A stretch of DNA of 64,000 nt, from the NCBI RefSeq assembly GCF_000169455.1, contig NZ_AAYC01000010.1:1-64000 (forward strand). Direction: 5' to 3'. This stretch comes from Roseobacter sp. SK209-2-6. GTDB lineage: Bacteria > Pseudomonadota > Alphaproteobacteria > Rhodobacterales > Rhodobacteraceae. Numbering within the stretch: position 1 is the first letter of the stretch; every line of letters begins with the position of its first letter. Shown here one piece after another: positions 35,280 to 44,379 of the stretch. Under the pieces are notes generated by a model. That model had not been told where the DNA came from. It saw only the letters and a list, made by a program, of their open reading frames with translations, and did no database searches. Position numbers and translations under genes: made by a program.

Positions 35280-36515
35280 ATGCAGGAAAACTACACTCAT
35301 TCCGGTGGCCGCGGGTATCTTGCCATACCCGGACCATCAGTCATTCCTGACGAGGTGCTGCAAGCGATGCACCGTCCTTCCCCAAATATCTATGCGGGGG
35401 ATTTGCTGACCCTGACAGATAGCCTGATCCCAGATCTTAAGGCAGTTGCACGCACCAAACACAGCGTCGCGATTTATATCGCCAATGGGCATGGTGCCTG
35501 GGAAGCAGCACTGATGAACACATTGCAGCCAGGTGATAGGGTTCTGGTCCCTTCATCGGGGCGCTTTGCAATTGGCTGGGCCGAGATGGCCGAGGCCCTG
35601 GGGATCGAGGTTGAGATCCTCGATTTTGGCACTGAAGCTGCCTGGGATTTTGAAAGGATCGCCGAAGCCTTGAAGGCAGATATCGGCCATCAGTTCAAAG
35701 CGGTGCTTGGTGTTCATACAGACACTTCCAGCTCTATCCGCAATGATGTCGCCGCGTTGCGTCACCTGATGGATGAGCTGCAGCATCCTGCCCTGCTCAT
35801 GGCAGATTGCATCGCTTCTCTTGGTTGTGACCGCTTTGAGATGGACCTCTGGGGAGTCGATGTGATGGTTTCAGCCTGTCAAAAAGGTCTGATGACCCCG
35901 GCTGGGATCAGTTTTGTTTTCTTTAACGACAAAGCGGCAGCGGCGCGGGCGCGTCTTCCTCGGATCAGCCAATATTGGGATTGGAGCCCGCGCGCCAACC
36001 CGGAAGTGTTTTACCAGTACTTTGGGGGCACCGCTCCGACCCATCACCTTTATGGGTTGAGAGCGGCATTGGATTTGATCCACGCAGAAGGCATGGAACA
36101 GGTCTGGGCGCGGCATGCCCGACTTGCTCAGGCCATTTGGACTGCCTGCGAGGCTTGGGGAGACATTGAAGACCCCTCAAAGGGCCTGCGTTTCAATGCC
36201 CCAAGCCGAGCGCTGAGGTCCCATGCGGTAACGGCTTTGCATCTTCCCTCTCCCAAAGCCAGTGATCTTCGAGCCTGGCTGGAAAGCAATCTGGGCCTGA
36301 CACTTGGAATTGGATTGGGGCTTGCACCTTCTGACAGCCCCGCTTGGCACGGGCATTTTCGCTTGGGCCATATGGGGCACGTCAATGGCCATATGATTAT
36401 GGGGCTCTTGGGTGGCATTGAAACAGGGTTCAAAGCACTTTCTATTCCACATGGGGCCGGGGCACTTGAAGGCGCTGCCAAGGTCTTTTCGGCAAAGGCT
36501 ACTGACCTTTTGTGA
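35280..36515 (+). CDS. Class V aminotransferase (serine/alanine-glyoxylate)
   Basis: A 411-residue fold-type I aminotransferase starting with Y-L-A-I-P-G-P-S-V-I-P near residues 14-24, with A-N-G-H-G-A-W-E-A, an aspartate region L-M-A-D-C-I-A-S-L-G and the Schiff-base Lys in S-A-C-Q-K-G-L-M. These match serine-glyoxylate or alanine-glyoxylate aminotransferases of the serine cycle or photorespiratory type. The frame is open from 35112; the ATG at 35280 gives the family start. No serine-cycle partners are adjacent, so donor preference is uncertain. Confidence 0.88.
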   Translation: MQENYTHSGGRGYLAIPGPSVIPDEVLQAMHRPSPNIYAGDLLTLTDSLIPDLKAVARTKHSVAIYIANGHGAWEAALMNTLQPGDRVLVPSSGRFAIGWAEMAEALGIEVEILDFGTEAAWDFERIAEALKADIGHQFKAVLGVHTDTSSSIRNDVAALRHLMDELQHPALLMADCIASLGCDRFEMDLWGVDVMVSACQKGLMTPAGISFVFFNDKAAAARARLPRISQYWDWSPRANPEVFYQYFGGTAPTHHLYGLRAALDLIHAEGMEQVWARHARLAQAIWTACEAWGDIEDPSKGLRFNAPSRALRSHAVTALHLPSPKASDLRAWLESNLGLTLGIGLGLAPSDSPAWHGHFRLGHMGHVNGHMIMGLLGGIETGFKALSIPHGAGALEGAAKVFSAKATDLL

Positions 36516-36681
36516 CAGGCTTTGGTGGCGGCATCTCACTTCTAGCCTGCCAAGCAAGGCCAGGCTTCAAACCCGACCGTTCCAATCGGTGGTGGTGAGT
36601 TTGGGCAGTCCCGCTCAGAAAGAGCATAGGCGGGGACAGAAGGCCCCCGTCTGCCAAGAACTTTCAAGAGTGAGCCTTGGC

Positions 36682-36900
36682 TCAGCTCTCGCTTTCCAGC
36701 ATGCGTGCTTCGATGCGATCGATCATGTGGTTCAGGAACAAGGCCAGCAACAGAACGGGAACCATGCCGAATAGGACCCAAATTGCGAAGAAGATCCACA
36801 AAAGATTGATACCAAGGAAGGCAATGGCCGCTGAAAACAGGTCCGTTGCTTCTTCAGGCTGCTTGGTGGCCTGCCTGTGGTTATGATTGTGATAGTCCAT
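36682..36900 (-). CDS. Small membrane protein, His-rich N-terminus
   Basis: A 72-residue protein beginning M-D-Y-H-N-H-N-H-R. A hydrophilic stretch of about 20 residues is followed by two close hydrophobic helices (about residues 25-57) and a charged C-terminus (M-I-D-R-I-E-A-R-M-L-E-S-E-S). A strong AGGAGG ribosome site lies 6 bases upstream of the ATG, which decides this short version against a longer frame that would overlap hisC. The clustered His might bind metal. Function unknown. Confidence 0.7.
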   Translation of the reverse strand: MDYHNHNHRQATKQPEEATDLFSAAIAFLGINLLWIFFAIWVLFGMVPVLLLALFLNHMIDRIEARMLESES

Positions 36901-36988
36901 GAGTAGTCCTCCTGGATATTTACCAGGAAGAGGGTAGCCCAAGAAAGGTGAATGTCCGGTAAAACCCGCGAGAGCGATGCGAGAGGTG

Positions 36989-38107
36989 TTAATCCCGTTG
37001 CCTTTGACCCGCCCGCTCCAGCGCCATGGGCAGAGCAGCCTCAAGAAGTAGAAGGTCGCTTTCTGGGCCACAGCTGACCCGGATGCAGCGGTTTTGTGGC
37101 GGCGCAAATGGCATGCGTACAAAGAAACCATCTGCGACCAGTTCTTCCAATACGGCTTTTGCGAAATCACCATCGGAACCACAGTCGATAGTGACAAAGT
37201 TGGTTGCCGAGGGAAGCGGGACCAGTCCGTTGTTCCTGGCGATTTCTGCAATTCTATTGCGAGCCGCCTCCATCTGTTTGAGCACGTGGGCCAGCCAGTC
37301 CTGGTCTTGCAATGCTGCAAGTGCTCCCGCTTGGGCGGCGCGGTTCATGCCGAAGTGATTTCGAACCTTGTTGAAAGCGGTGATCAGCTCAGGATGGGCG
37401 AGGGCATAGCCAACCCTGGCACCGGCCATGCCATAGGCTTTTGAAAAAGTGCGCATACGGATCACGCGCGGATCATCGGCGTCAATTGCGGCCGCTGTGC
37501 CTTCGGGCGCGCATTCGACATAGGCCTCATCCAGCAGCAGCAGGCATCCTTCCGGCAGATCCTCAAGGGCATCGACAATCTTCTGGCCGCTGTGCCAGCT
37601 TCCCATCGGGTTATCCGGATTGGCCAGATAAACCAGTTTTGCACCGACCTCGGCCGCTTTTGCAAAGAGGGCTGCTGGGTCTTCATGGTCACCTTTGTAG
37701 GGCACGAAATGCAGCTCTCCGCCAAAACCCGCGACATGGTAGTTAAAGGTTGGATAGGCGCCAGAGGAGGTGACAACCGGATCACCAGGGCCAATGAGCA
37801 ACCGGACCAAATAGCCCAAGAGGCCGTCGATGCCTTCGCCGACCATGATATTGGCTGGTTCGACCCCATGGTGCGCAGCCAGGGCCTGGATCAGATCGAA
37901 GTTCTCTGGGTCTCCATATTTCCAGATCTCGGCTGAGGCTGCTCGCATGGCCTCAATCGCCTTGGGGGAAGGGCCAAAGATGTTTTCATTGGCGCCGAGC
38001 CGCGCTTTGAACACCGCACCACGGGTGCGCTCCTGTGTTTCCGGTCCCACAAAGGGCACAGTTGAGGGCAAAGATTGGGCGAGCGGCGTATAGCGAGGTT
38101 TTGTCAT
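36989..38107 (-). CDS. hisC: Histidinol-phosphate/aromatic aminotransferase
   Basis: A 372-residue class I/II aminotransferase with R-L-G-A-N-E-N-I-F-G-P-S-P near residue 35, N-P-D-N-P-M-G near 160, L-D-E-A-Y-V-E and the Schiff-base motif T-F-S-K-A-Y-G-M-A-G near 215-224. HisC converts imidazoleacetol phosphate to histidinol phosphate; relatives also act on aromatic acids. It is isolated from other his genes, so an aromatic role is possible. The frame is open to 38239, but the ATG at 38107 matches the family start and avoids overlap with the divergent gene. Confidence 0.88.
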   Translation of the reverse strand: MTKPRYTPLAQSLPSTVPFVGPETQERTRGAVFKARLGANENIFGPSPKAIEAMRAASAEIWKYGDPENFDLIQALAAHHGVEPANIMVGEGIDGLLGYLVRLLIGPGDPVVTSSGAYPTFNYHVAGFGGELHFVPYKGDHEDPAALFAKAAEVGAKLVYLANPDNPMGSWHSGQKIVDALEDLPEGCLLLLDEAYVECAPEGTAAAIDADDPRVIRMRTFSKAYGMAGARVGYALAHPELITAFNKVRNHFGMNRAAQAGALAALQDQDWLAHVLKQMEAARNRIAEIARNNGLVPLPSATNFVTIDCGSDGDFAKAVLEELVADGFFVRMPFAPPQNRCIRVSCGPESDLLLLEAALPMALERAGQRQRD

Positions 38108-38201
38108 GGGCGCAGATAACGCGATGGCAGGTTGAACAGCAAGTCTTGCGTAAGAGCAGGTCCCGACGCAGAGTATGGCCAGACAATCAGGACCTGTATT
38201 C

Positions 38202-39284
38202 ATGAAGAAAATTCTGCTGCTGATTTTGGCCCTTGGCATGGGCTATTTGCTGTTTTGGCCGGTGCCGGTTGAACCAGAAAAGTATGAGCCCCTGAAGGGC
38301 CCCGGCTTTACCGGAGAATTCTACGAGAATTCGGATATGGATGCCCTGGAATTGGTCCTGCTGCCGGATGATGCCATCGGGCCAGAGGATCTGGCGGTGA
38401 TGCCCGATGGCACGATCTATACCACTGATCTCTCGGGGAAGCTTTACCGTATTGATGGTTCTGCGCCTGAGCTGGTCGAGGATCTCGGCGGGCGGCCCCT
38501 GGGTTTGGATGCCGGACCTGATGGGGCGCTCTACATTGCGGATAGTTTCCGCGGGATTATGCGCTGGAGCGGGCCGGGCACGCTGGAGGTGCTGGTGGAT
38601 GAGGTCGAAGGCCAGCCGCTGATCTATGCCAACCAACTGGATGTGGCCAAGGACGGGACCATCTATTTCTCCAATTCCTCTGACCGCTTTGATCCCGAAA
38701 CCATGGGCGGCACAAAGCCCACCTCGGTTCTGACCATCTGGGAGCAATCGAAAACGGGCTATGTCGCACGCCGTAACCCTGATGGATCGGTTGAAAAACT
38801 CGCCAGTGGTTTTGTCTACACCAATGGGGTGGCGCTTTCGGAGGAGGAAGACTTCCTCCTGATCAATGAGACTGGGCGCGCACGGGTGCATCGCCTCTGG
38901 CTCACCGGGGAGAAGACTGGCGAATTGGAGCTGTTCCTGGGCAATCTGCCCGGTTACCCCGACAATCTGGAAGCCCAAGGGGATGGCTCTTTCTGGCTGG
39001 CCTTTGCCAGTCCGCGTGTGCCCGCTGAGGTGCTGATGCCCTATCCCTTTCTGCGTAAGGTGCTCTGGCGCCTGGGGCCAAAGGTTCGCCCTGCACCGAT
39101 CCACCGGGGTATGGTGATCCAGTTCAATAAGGATGGTGAGATCCTGCGCAACCTGCAGGATCCTACTGGGCGCTTTGGGGTGACCACCGGGGCTTTGATC
39201 GTCGAAGACCAATTCTATGTGATGTCATTGGAGGGGCGCGGCTTTGGACGTGCTGGGCTGTCTGACATCCCACCTATTCCATGA
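38202..39284 (+). CDS. Strictosidine synthase-like/SMP-30 family protein
   Basis: A 360-residue protein with an N-terminal membrane anchor (residues 4-20) and a six-bladed beta-propeller: G-P-E-D-L-A, repeated D-G-x-I-Y/L-Y motifs, R-P-L-G-L-D, A-N-Q-L-D and T-N-G-V-A-L. This resembles APMAP-type strictosidine synthase-like lactonases/arylesterases. The substrate is unknown. An upstream in-frame ATG lies at 38175, but 38202 begins the clean anchor (M-K-K-I-L-L-L-I) and follows AGGA. Divergent from hisC across 94 bases. Confidence 0.83.
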   Translation: MKKILLLILALGMGYLLFWPVPVEPEKYEPLKGPGFTGEFYENSDMDALELVLLPDDAIGPEDLAVMPDGTIYTTDLSGKLYRIDGSAPELVEDLGGRPLGLDAGPDGALYIADSFRGIMRWSGPGTLEVLVDEVEGQPLIYANQLDVAKDGTIYFSNSSDRFDPETMGGTKPTSVLTIWEQSKTGYVARRNPDGSVEKLASGFVYTNGVALSEEEDFLLINETGRARVHRLWLTGEKTGELELFLGNLPGYPDNLEAQGDGSFWLAFASPRVPAEVLMPYPFLRKVLWRLGPKVRPAPIHRGMVIQFNKDGEILRNLQDPTGRFGVTTGALIVEDQFYVMSLEGRGFGRAGLSDIPPIP

Positions 39285-39300
39285 GCCGTATTTTCGGCGG

Positions 39301-39336
39301 AAACGGTCAGCGCTTCGCTGGCCGTTTTCATTTTTG
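39301..39336 (+). terminator. Terminator after beta-propeller gene
   Basis: AAACGGTCAGCG pairs with CGCTGGCCGTTT (one G-T pair) around a short TT/CTTC loop, followed by a T-rich tail (TTTTCATTTTT). Confidence 0.85.
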
Positions 39337-39454
39337 AGCACAGGCCCTGCTGATTGGAGAAATGGAAATTCCTCAAAAGCTGCCCTGACGTTCCCGTGGT
39401 ATGGGAGGGCATTCCAAGGCAGACTTTTGGCAAAAGATAACAGGAGAATGAACC

Positions 39455-40240
39455 ATGGCGCGGGTTTCCGTTGAGATTACAGACCACATTGCCCATGTGA
39501 CCCTGACACGGGGCGACAAGATGAACGCGCTGGATGATGCCATGGTCAAGGGTATCCTGGGCGCGGCCGAGGAGGTGTCGGCCTCTGATGCGCGCGTGGT
39601 GGTCCTATCCGGGGAAGGAAAGAGCTTCTGTGCCGGCCTCGACCTGATGAGTTTCATGCAGATGGGCAAGGTCGACCCCAAGGCCTGGCTGATGGAGCGT
39701 AGTCATCACGATGCCAATGAGATGCAGGAGGTCTCTATGGCCTGGCGCCGGTTGGATATTCCGGTGATTGCCGCCCTGCAGGGAGCTGTCTACGGCGGAG
39801 GTCTGCAACTGGCGCTGGGCGCGGATATCCGCATCGCTGCACCGGATGCCAGATTGGCGGTGATGGAGATGAAATGGGGGATCATTCCGGATATGGGTGG
39901 CATGGTTCTGCTGCCCAAACTTGTGCGGTCCGATGTGTTGCGCCAGCTCACCTATACGGCCGCGCCCATTGAGGCTGAACAGGCAGAACGCTGGGGGCTG
40001 GTGACATCGCTATCAGAGGATCCGCTGGCGGCGGCGCAGGCCATGGCGGCTGAAATCGCTAGCAAGGGGCCCAATGCCATCAAAGCGGCCAAGCGGATGA
40101 TCGATTTTGCCGAATCCGGGGCCAGCCAGTCAGAGGTTCTGCTGCGCGAAAGTGCGGAGCAGGTCGAACTGATCGGCAAACCCGAGCAGATGGAAGTTAT
40201 CGCCGCTCAGATGCAAAAACGCGCGCCGGTCTTTAAATAG
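39455..40240 (+). CDS. Crotonase/enoyl-CoA hydratase family protein
   Basis: A 261-residue crotonase: oxyanion motifs G-K-S-F-C-A-G-L-D-L near residues 53-62 and Q-G-A-V-Y-G-G-G-L-Q near 107-116. The active-site region has M-E-M-K-W-G-I-I-P-D-M-G-G, keeping one Glu and an Asp where isomerases and hydratases differ. Family members hydrate or isomerise acyl-CoA thioesters in beta-oxidation or amino-acid breakdown. The usual acyl-CoA partner genes are absent. A good AGGAGAAT site lies upstream. Confidence 0.87.
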   Translation: MARVSVEITDHIAHVTLTRGDKMNALDDAMVKGILGAAEEVSASDARVVVLSGEGKSFCAGLDLMSFMQMGKVDPKAWLMERSHHDANEMQEVSMAWRRLDIPVIAALQGAVYGGGLQLALGADIRIAAPDARLAVMEMKWGIIPDMGGMVLLPKLVRSDVLRQLTYTAAPIEAEQAERWGLVTSLSEDPLAAAQAMAAEIASKGPNAIKAAKRMIDFAESGASQSEVLLRESAEQVELIGKPEQMEVIAAQMQKRAPVFK

Positions 40241-40333
40241 AAAATCCAATGCCTATATCGGGTTGGACAGTGTCCCCTCCCTAACTGTCCTAGGCTTCTT
40301 TCACCTGCGTCCCACGGGTGAAGAGACAGTAAA

Positions 40334-40371
40334 GGCGGCACCGGTTTGATCCGGCGCCGCCTGAAATTTTT
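40334..40371 (+). terminator. Crotonase gene terminator
   Basis: GGCGGC-A-CCGG pairs with CCGG-C-GCCGCC around TTTGAT (one A-C mismatch). TGAAA and six Ts follow at 40362-40371. Confidence 0.8.
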
Positions 40372-40398
40372 TCTCAATGGCTCAGAAATTGGCCGGGA

Positions 40399-41358
40399 TT
40401 ACTCCGCTGCGGTTTTCCCCTGCGGGATCACCTCATAGCCGGGCTCTTCAGGCTCATCATCTAGCATTTCCGGCGGAAAGCCCGGCGCGCGAATGTCGAG
40501 GCCGGTTGCGTCCTCAAGACGGCGGATGATGTTGGGCGATAGTTCGCGGTCACCATATTTGGCGATACCGTCGTCAAAGATCTTGACCATCAGCGGGCTG
40601 ACTTCCAGCGGCACATTGGCGCGATCAGCCACCTCCTGGAACAGGCCCACATCTTTTTTCACCAGATCCATGGTGAAGGAGATGTCGCGGCTGCCGTTCA
40701 GGATCACCTGGCTTTCGGTCACATGGCTGAAAGAGTTGCCAGAGCTGATCTTGATCGCTTCATAGGTGGTGTTGAGGTCCATGCCTGCAGCCGCTGCAGT
40801 GACCAGCGCCTCGGCATTGGCGACCAGATGCACAGTGGCCAGATAGTTGGTCACCACCTTCAGAACCGAAGCAGAGCCCAGATCGCCGGTATGCAGAATG
40901 CGGCGGCCCATGGTGGTCAGGAAGGGCAGGATACGGTCAAAGGTTTCACGGTCACATCCGGCAAAGATCGAGATATTGCCGGTATCGGCCCGGTGGCAGC
41001 CGCCCGAAACCGGGCAATCGACCGCTGCGCCGCCACGCTCAATGACCATGGCGCCCAGGCGCTTGGCCTCGGCCTCATCCGTAGTGGACATCTCCATCCA
41101 GATCTTACCGGGCTTCACCTCTGGCAGCATTTCCTGCATCACCGCATCAGAGGCGGATGGCGAGGGCAAGCAGGTGATCACAGCATCACAATCACGCATC
41201 ATCTGCGCTGGGCCTTCCCCCGCGGTTGCACCTTTTTCAACGAATTTCGCCATCAGGTCCGAATTGAGATCAAAGACCGTCAGGTCAACGCCGTTGCGCA
41301 AGAGCGACCCAGAGAGTTTGTGACCGACATTGCCGAGGCCGACAAATCCGACTTTCAT
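40399..41358 (-). CDS. Beta-hydroxyacid dehydrogenase, NAD-binding
   Basis: A 319-residue 3-hydroxyisobutyrate/tartronate-semialdehyde dehydrogenase-like enzyme. It starts M-K-V-G-F-V-G-L-G-N-V-G-H-K with the Rossmann glycines, has C-P-V-S-G-G near residue 120 and the catalytic Lys in S-V-L-K-V-V-T-N-Y near 170. The C-terminus has a 30-residue extension past the usual domain. The start at 41358 follows GGGAGGAAAG; the frame is open five codons further. It is divergent from a LysR gene that may regulate it. Confidence 0.88.
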   Translation of the reverse strand: MKVGFVGLGNVGHKLSGSLLRNGVDLTVFDLNSDLMAKFVEKGATAGEGPAQMMRDCDAVITCLPSPSASDAVMQEMLPEVKPGKIWMEMSTTDEAEAKRLGAMVIERGGAAVDCPVSGGCHRADTGNISIFAGCDRETFDRILPFLTTMGRRILHTGDLGSASVLKVVTNYLATVHLVANAEALVTAAAAGMDLNTTYEAIKISSGNSFSHVTESQVILNGSRDISFTMDLVKKDVGLFQEVADRANVPLEVSPLMVKIFDDGIAKYGDRELSPNIIRRLEDATGLDIRAPGFPPEMLDDEPEEPGYEVIPQGKTAAE

Positions 41359-41494
41359 GTGCTTTCCTCCCAAGCAGAAATGTCAAAATGGGGCCGTGTT
41401 CGACAGTCCCGTTCCTTGGTCAAGAAAAGGCGCGACGAGCTAAAAGTAAAATGATAAAAAATCGGCAAAATGGTCAAAAAATTTTGGTGATACT

Positions 41495-42406
41495 ATGGAT
41501 GACCGCCTGGCAAATTTGACCTGGCTGCGCACCTTCGAGACTGCGGCGAGGTTGCTCAATTTTACCGAGACAGGCCGCGAGCTGGGGCTGACGCAGACCG
41601 CTGTCAGCCTGCATATCCGCTCGCTGGAGGCGCGCCTGGGCAGTCAGCTGTTCTATCGCAACGCCAGACATCTGGAACTGACAGAGATCGGCCAGGCCTA
41701 TGCTTTGACGGTGCGCCAGGCGCTCGGGGATATTTCTCTCTCGACACGGCGACTATTTGGGGCCGAACAGGCGCAGACCCTCACGGTGAGGGTACCTGTC
41801 TCTACCTCAGCGCTGTGGCTGGCGCATCTTTTGCCGGAATTCTCAAAGGCCCATCCCGAAATAAATATCAGGTTGGTCTCCAATATCTGGGCGGAACCCG
41901 AGCCGCGGGATGAGGTGGACGCGGATGTGGAGATCCGCCTGGGACGGGGTGATTGGGAGGATGTGACCGCGGTTCAGCTCTCAGAGGAAACCATCGTTCC
42001 GGTTGGTTCTGCAGCAGCGGCGAAGCCGGGAGATATCGCGGCGCTGCTGCAGGGCCCGCATATCCATATTCTGGGCTATGAGGATCACTGGGCCCGCTAC
42101 TTTGCTGCGCATGATCTGACCTATATGGACCAGCACGCGCGATTTTCTGTAGATACCACGGTCGCGGCGCTGCAGCTAGTCGCGGGAGGCGGGGGATATG
42201 CGACGGTGCTAACACGGTTTGCCTGGCTGGCGATTTCGACAGGCATGCCCTTGGCGATAGCCGGGCCAGAGATGCCCTTTCAACAATCACACTATCTGAT
42301 CAGGCGGCATGGGCGAAAACCTCTGCGGCCAGAGGTGCAATTGTTCGAAGCATGGCTGGCAGAGTGTTTTACTGGCGCCCCTGATAGGTTTGGGGGCGAG
42401 GGGTAA
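41495..42406 (+). CDS. LysR family regulator, GcvA-like
   Basis: A 303-residue LysR protein: winged helix with L-R-T-F-E-T-A-A-R-L-L-N-F and L-T-Q-T-A-V-S-L-H-I-R-S-L-E in residues 9-50, then an effector-binding domain. The phrase L-T-W-L-R-T-F-E-T-A-A-R and the general layout resemble GcvA-type regulators. Transcribed away from the dehydrogenase gene across 136 bases, the classical arrangement for a LysR protein and its target. Confidence 0.9.
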   Translation: MDDRLANLTWLRTFETAARLLNFTETGRELGLTQTAVSLHIRSLEARLGSQLFYRNARHLELTEIGQAYALTVRQALGDISLSTRRLFGAEQAQTLTVRVPVSTSALWLAHLLPEFSKAHPEINIRLVSNIWAEPEPRDEVDADVEIRLGRGDWEDVTAVQLSEETIVPVGSAAAAKPGDIAALLQGPHIHILGYEDHWARYFAAHDLTYMDQHARFSVDTTVAALQLVAGGGGYATVLTRFAWLAISTGMPLAIAGPEMPFQQSHYLIRRHGRKPLRPEVQLFEAWLAECFTGAPDRFGGEG

Positions 42407-42523
42407 GCTATCTGGGGGCGTCGCGCATCAATGAGCTGCCACTTCCCCAGGTTCGAACCATTGCATTCGGTTTGGCCCAGGGATTTGCAGCTATCAACCA
42501 GCACCAAAGGCTCTAAAAGCAAA

Positions 42524-42551
42524 GGGCCGCTGCCAGGTTTGGCAACGGCCC
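42524..42551 (-). terminator. Aldolase gene terminator
   Basis: GGGCCG-C-TGCC and GGCA-A-CGGCCC pair around AGGTTT (single mismatch). On the minus strand the stem is followed by TTTGCTTTT (complement of 42515-42523). Confidence 0.85.
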
Positions 42552-42576
42552 AGAGCTGGTGTCAGGTCATCTGAGA

Positions 42577-43479
42577 TCAGAGCGAGGCCTGATAGATCTT
42601 TTCGATGTTGGAGCCCAGAGCTGCGTTATATTCTTCTTCTGTCATCGCGACGTTCAGACCTTCGGTCAGGGCGCGGCTGAAGGAGGCAATCATTTTGCCG
42701 TTCTGGGCCAGTTTCTCGCAGGCATCAGCGGTGCTGTAGCCACCGGAAAGCGCCACAACGCGAACAACGGAAGGGTGATCAGCCAGGGAATCATAAAGAC
42801 CCGCTTCTGTTGGGATGGTCAGTTTCAGCGAAACCTTGGTGCCTTCGGGCAGGGCGTCCAACTGATCTTTGATCTCAGCCTTCAGGAAGATCTCCGCTTC
42901 CGCTTTGGTGGGGGAGTTGATATCGACCTCGGGTTCGATGATCGGAACCAGACCAGCGGCTGCAATTTGCTGGCCGACTTCGAACTGCTGGGCCACGACA
43001 TTCTTGATGCCTTGTGGGTTGGCCTCTTTTACCACCGAACGCATCTTGGTGCCAAAGATGCCTTTTTCGTTCGCGCGGGCCAAAAGCGCGCCGAGTTCGG
43101 GCATGGGCTTCATCATCTGAACGCCGTCAGCTTCATCCGCCAGGCCTTTGTCGACTTTCAGGAAGGGGACTACGCCGCATTTTTCCCAGAGGTAGCTGGG
43201 AACGGGCGTGCCGTCGATCGCATTGTCCATGGTTTTTTCAAACAGGATCGCGCCGAGGATCTTGCCAGAGCTGAAATCCGGGGAGCAGATGATACGGGCG
43301 CGCATCTTCTGGATCTCGTCAAACATCTCATCATCATTGGAATAGGCGTCTTCGGTTACGCCATAAAGACCCAGAGCCTTTGGGGTGGAGCCGCCCGACT
43401 GATCCAAAGCCGCAATGAAACCGCCACCATTGGCGATACGGTCGAACTGTTCCTGATTGATCGAAGTCGCTTGCGTCAT
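42577..43479 (-). CDS. Fructose-bisphosphate aldolase class I
   Basis: A 300-residue class I aldolase of the bacterial type ([11 protein letters not shown] near residues 22-32, with I-I-E-P-E-V and the likely Schiff-base Lys in V-S-L-K-L-T-I-P). It cleaves fructose-1,6-bisphosphate to triose phosphates without a metal. The frame is open to 43497, but the ATG at 43479 (M-T-Q-A-T-S-I-N-Q) is the likelier start. It is flanked by its own terminator and by the DUF1992 gene upstream on the same strand. Confidence 0.93.
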   Translation of the reverse strand: MTQATSINQEQFDRIANGGGFIAALDQSGGSTPKALGLYGVTEDAYSNDDEMFDEIQKMRARIICSPDFSSGKILGAILFEKTMDNAIDGTPVPSYLWEKCGVVPFLKVDKGLADEADGVQMMKPMPELGALLARANEKGIFGTKMRSVVKEANPQGIKNVVAQQFEVGQQIAAAGLVPIIEPEVDINSPTKAEAEIFLKAEIKDQLDALPEGTKVSLKLTIPTEAGLYDSLADHPSVVRVVALSGGYSTADACEKLAQNGKMIASFSRALTEGLNVAMTEEEYNAALGSNIEKIYQASL

Positions 43480-43572
43480 GATCCGGACTCTCCACATAAT
43501 GTCGTTGCTATAACTGGCTCTTCCTATAACGCGGTTCTGTCAGGAAACAACTGGCGAGAAGCGACGCTATCG

Positions 43573-43902
43573 CTAACGGAGGAAGGATTTTCTTGCGTCA
43601 CGCGCCATCTGATAGCGCATTTCCAGATCCGCGATCCGGGCCATCGCAGTTTTTCGCGCGGTAGGGTCTTGGGTATCTCGATAGAGCTTGCGAGCTTCAT
43701 CCAGCTCAGCCTTTAGTCTGAGCTCCTCGGGCACCACCCCCGCCTGCGCCATGATCTTCATGCCTGCCGCGATGCCGGGATCGACCAGGGCTTCACCGCT
43801 GCGGTCAGGCAGCGGTTGGCCTTCGCCTTCCAGGCCCTCCAATTGCCCTTCGGATTTGGCTTTTAGGATCTGGCGTTCGATGAGGTTTCTAAAACCGCGC
43901 AA
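43573..43902 (-). CDS. DUF1992 (DnaJ homologue C28-like) protein
   Basis: A 109-residue protein matching DUF1992: I-E-R-Q-I-L-K-A-K, then G-Q-P-L-P-D and the helical E-L-R-L-K-A-E-L-D-E-A-R-K-L-Y-R. This domain occurs in eukaryotic DNAJC28 and in small bacterial proteins of unknown function. The start is a TTG with a GAGGGG ribosome site 6 bases upstream; no in-frame ATG fits. It is codirectional with the exported protein gene upstream. Confidence 0.85.
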   Translation of the reverse strand: MRGFRNLIERQILKAKSEGQLEGLEGEGQPLPDRSGEALVDPGIAAGMKIMAQAGVVPEELRLKAELDEARKLYRDTQDPTARKTAMARIADLEMRYQMARDARKSFLR

Positions 43903-43925
43903 GCGTCGCCCCTCTCAATTCCGAG

Positions 43926-44192
43926 TTAGCTACCCGAACAGGTTGCTGTTGTTAGCTTGATACCAGCAAAGCCCCTTATGTCCAGCATACCCTTCTCCTC
44001 CCAGGCCCTGATAATATCGCGGGTTTCGGATTTGGTGAAACCATTCTGCGGTAGGATGCCGCCGGCTTCGGCATTTGTCATTTGGCAGCCATTCTCGCGG
44101 ATCAGTTTGAGGAGCAGGTCAGATTTCTCCTGCGTTTGGGCGAGCGCAGAGCTGGAGAATAGGAGGCACAGGGCAAGTGAAAAGAGGCGCAT
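43926..44192 (-). CDS. Small exported protein, unknown function
   Basis: An 88-residue protein with a signal peptide (M-R-L-F-S-L-A-L, cleavage near A-L-A-Q at residue 18). The mature part has two Cys (N-G-C-Q-M, T-A-T-C-S) and reads like a small helical domain (T-K-S-E-T-R-D-I-I-R-A-W-E-E-K-G). Adjacent to the DUF1992 gene, 23 bases away, so probably in one transcript. No function can be assigned. Confidence 0.7.
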   Translation of the reverse strand: MRLFSLALCLLFSSSALAQTQEKSDLLLKLIRENGCQMTNAEAGGILPQNGFTKSETRDIIRAWEEKGMLDIRGFAGIKLTTATCSGS

Positions 44193-44321
44193 GGGGAAAG
44201 GTCCAAAGTAGTTGGGTTGAATGCGCTCAGTTGAACACCCCCGGCACTGTCCTGCAAGTTAGGGCTACGGGGAAATTCCCATGACCCTGCACCTATGGAA
44301 TTGGCTACGAGCGAATGGGAA

Positions 44322-44351
44322 ACGGGCGGAACCTGTCTAAGGCCCGCCCGT
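44322..44351 (-). terminator. pyrG terminator-like hairpin
   Basis: ACGGGCGG and CCGCCCGT form a perfect 8-base stem with a 14-base loop, 29 bases beyond the pyrG stop. Only TTTCCC follows on the minus strand, so it is a weak intrinsic terminator. Confidence 0.5.
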
Positions 44352-44379
44352 AAAATGTATTTACATAATGGGGTGCAGA

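Noticed and set aside
36901-37320. Long version of the small membrane protein starting inside hisC
   Set aside because: The first 140 residues would overlap hisC in another frame and look non-native; the strong AGGAGG fits the short start at 36900.
42440-42470. GGTTCGAACC resembling a tRNA T arm
   Set aside because: The flanks do not form a T stem or any cloverleaf; chance palindrome.
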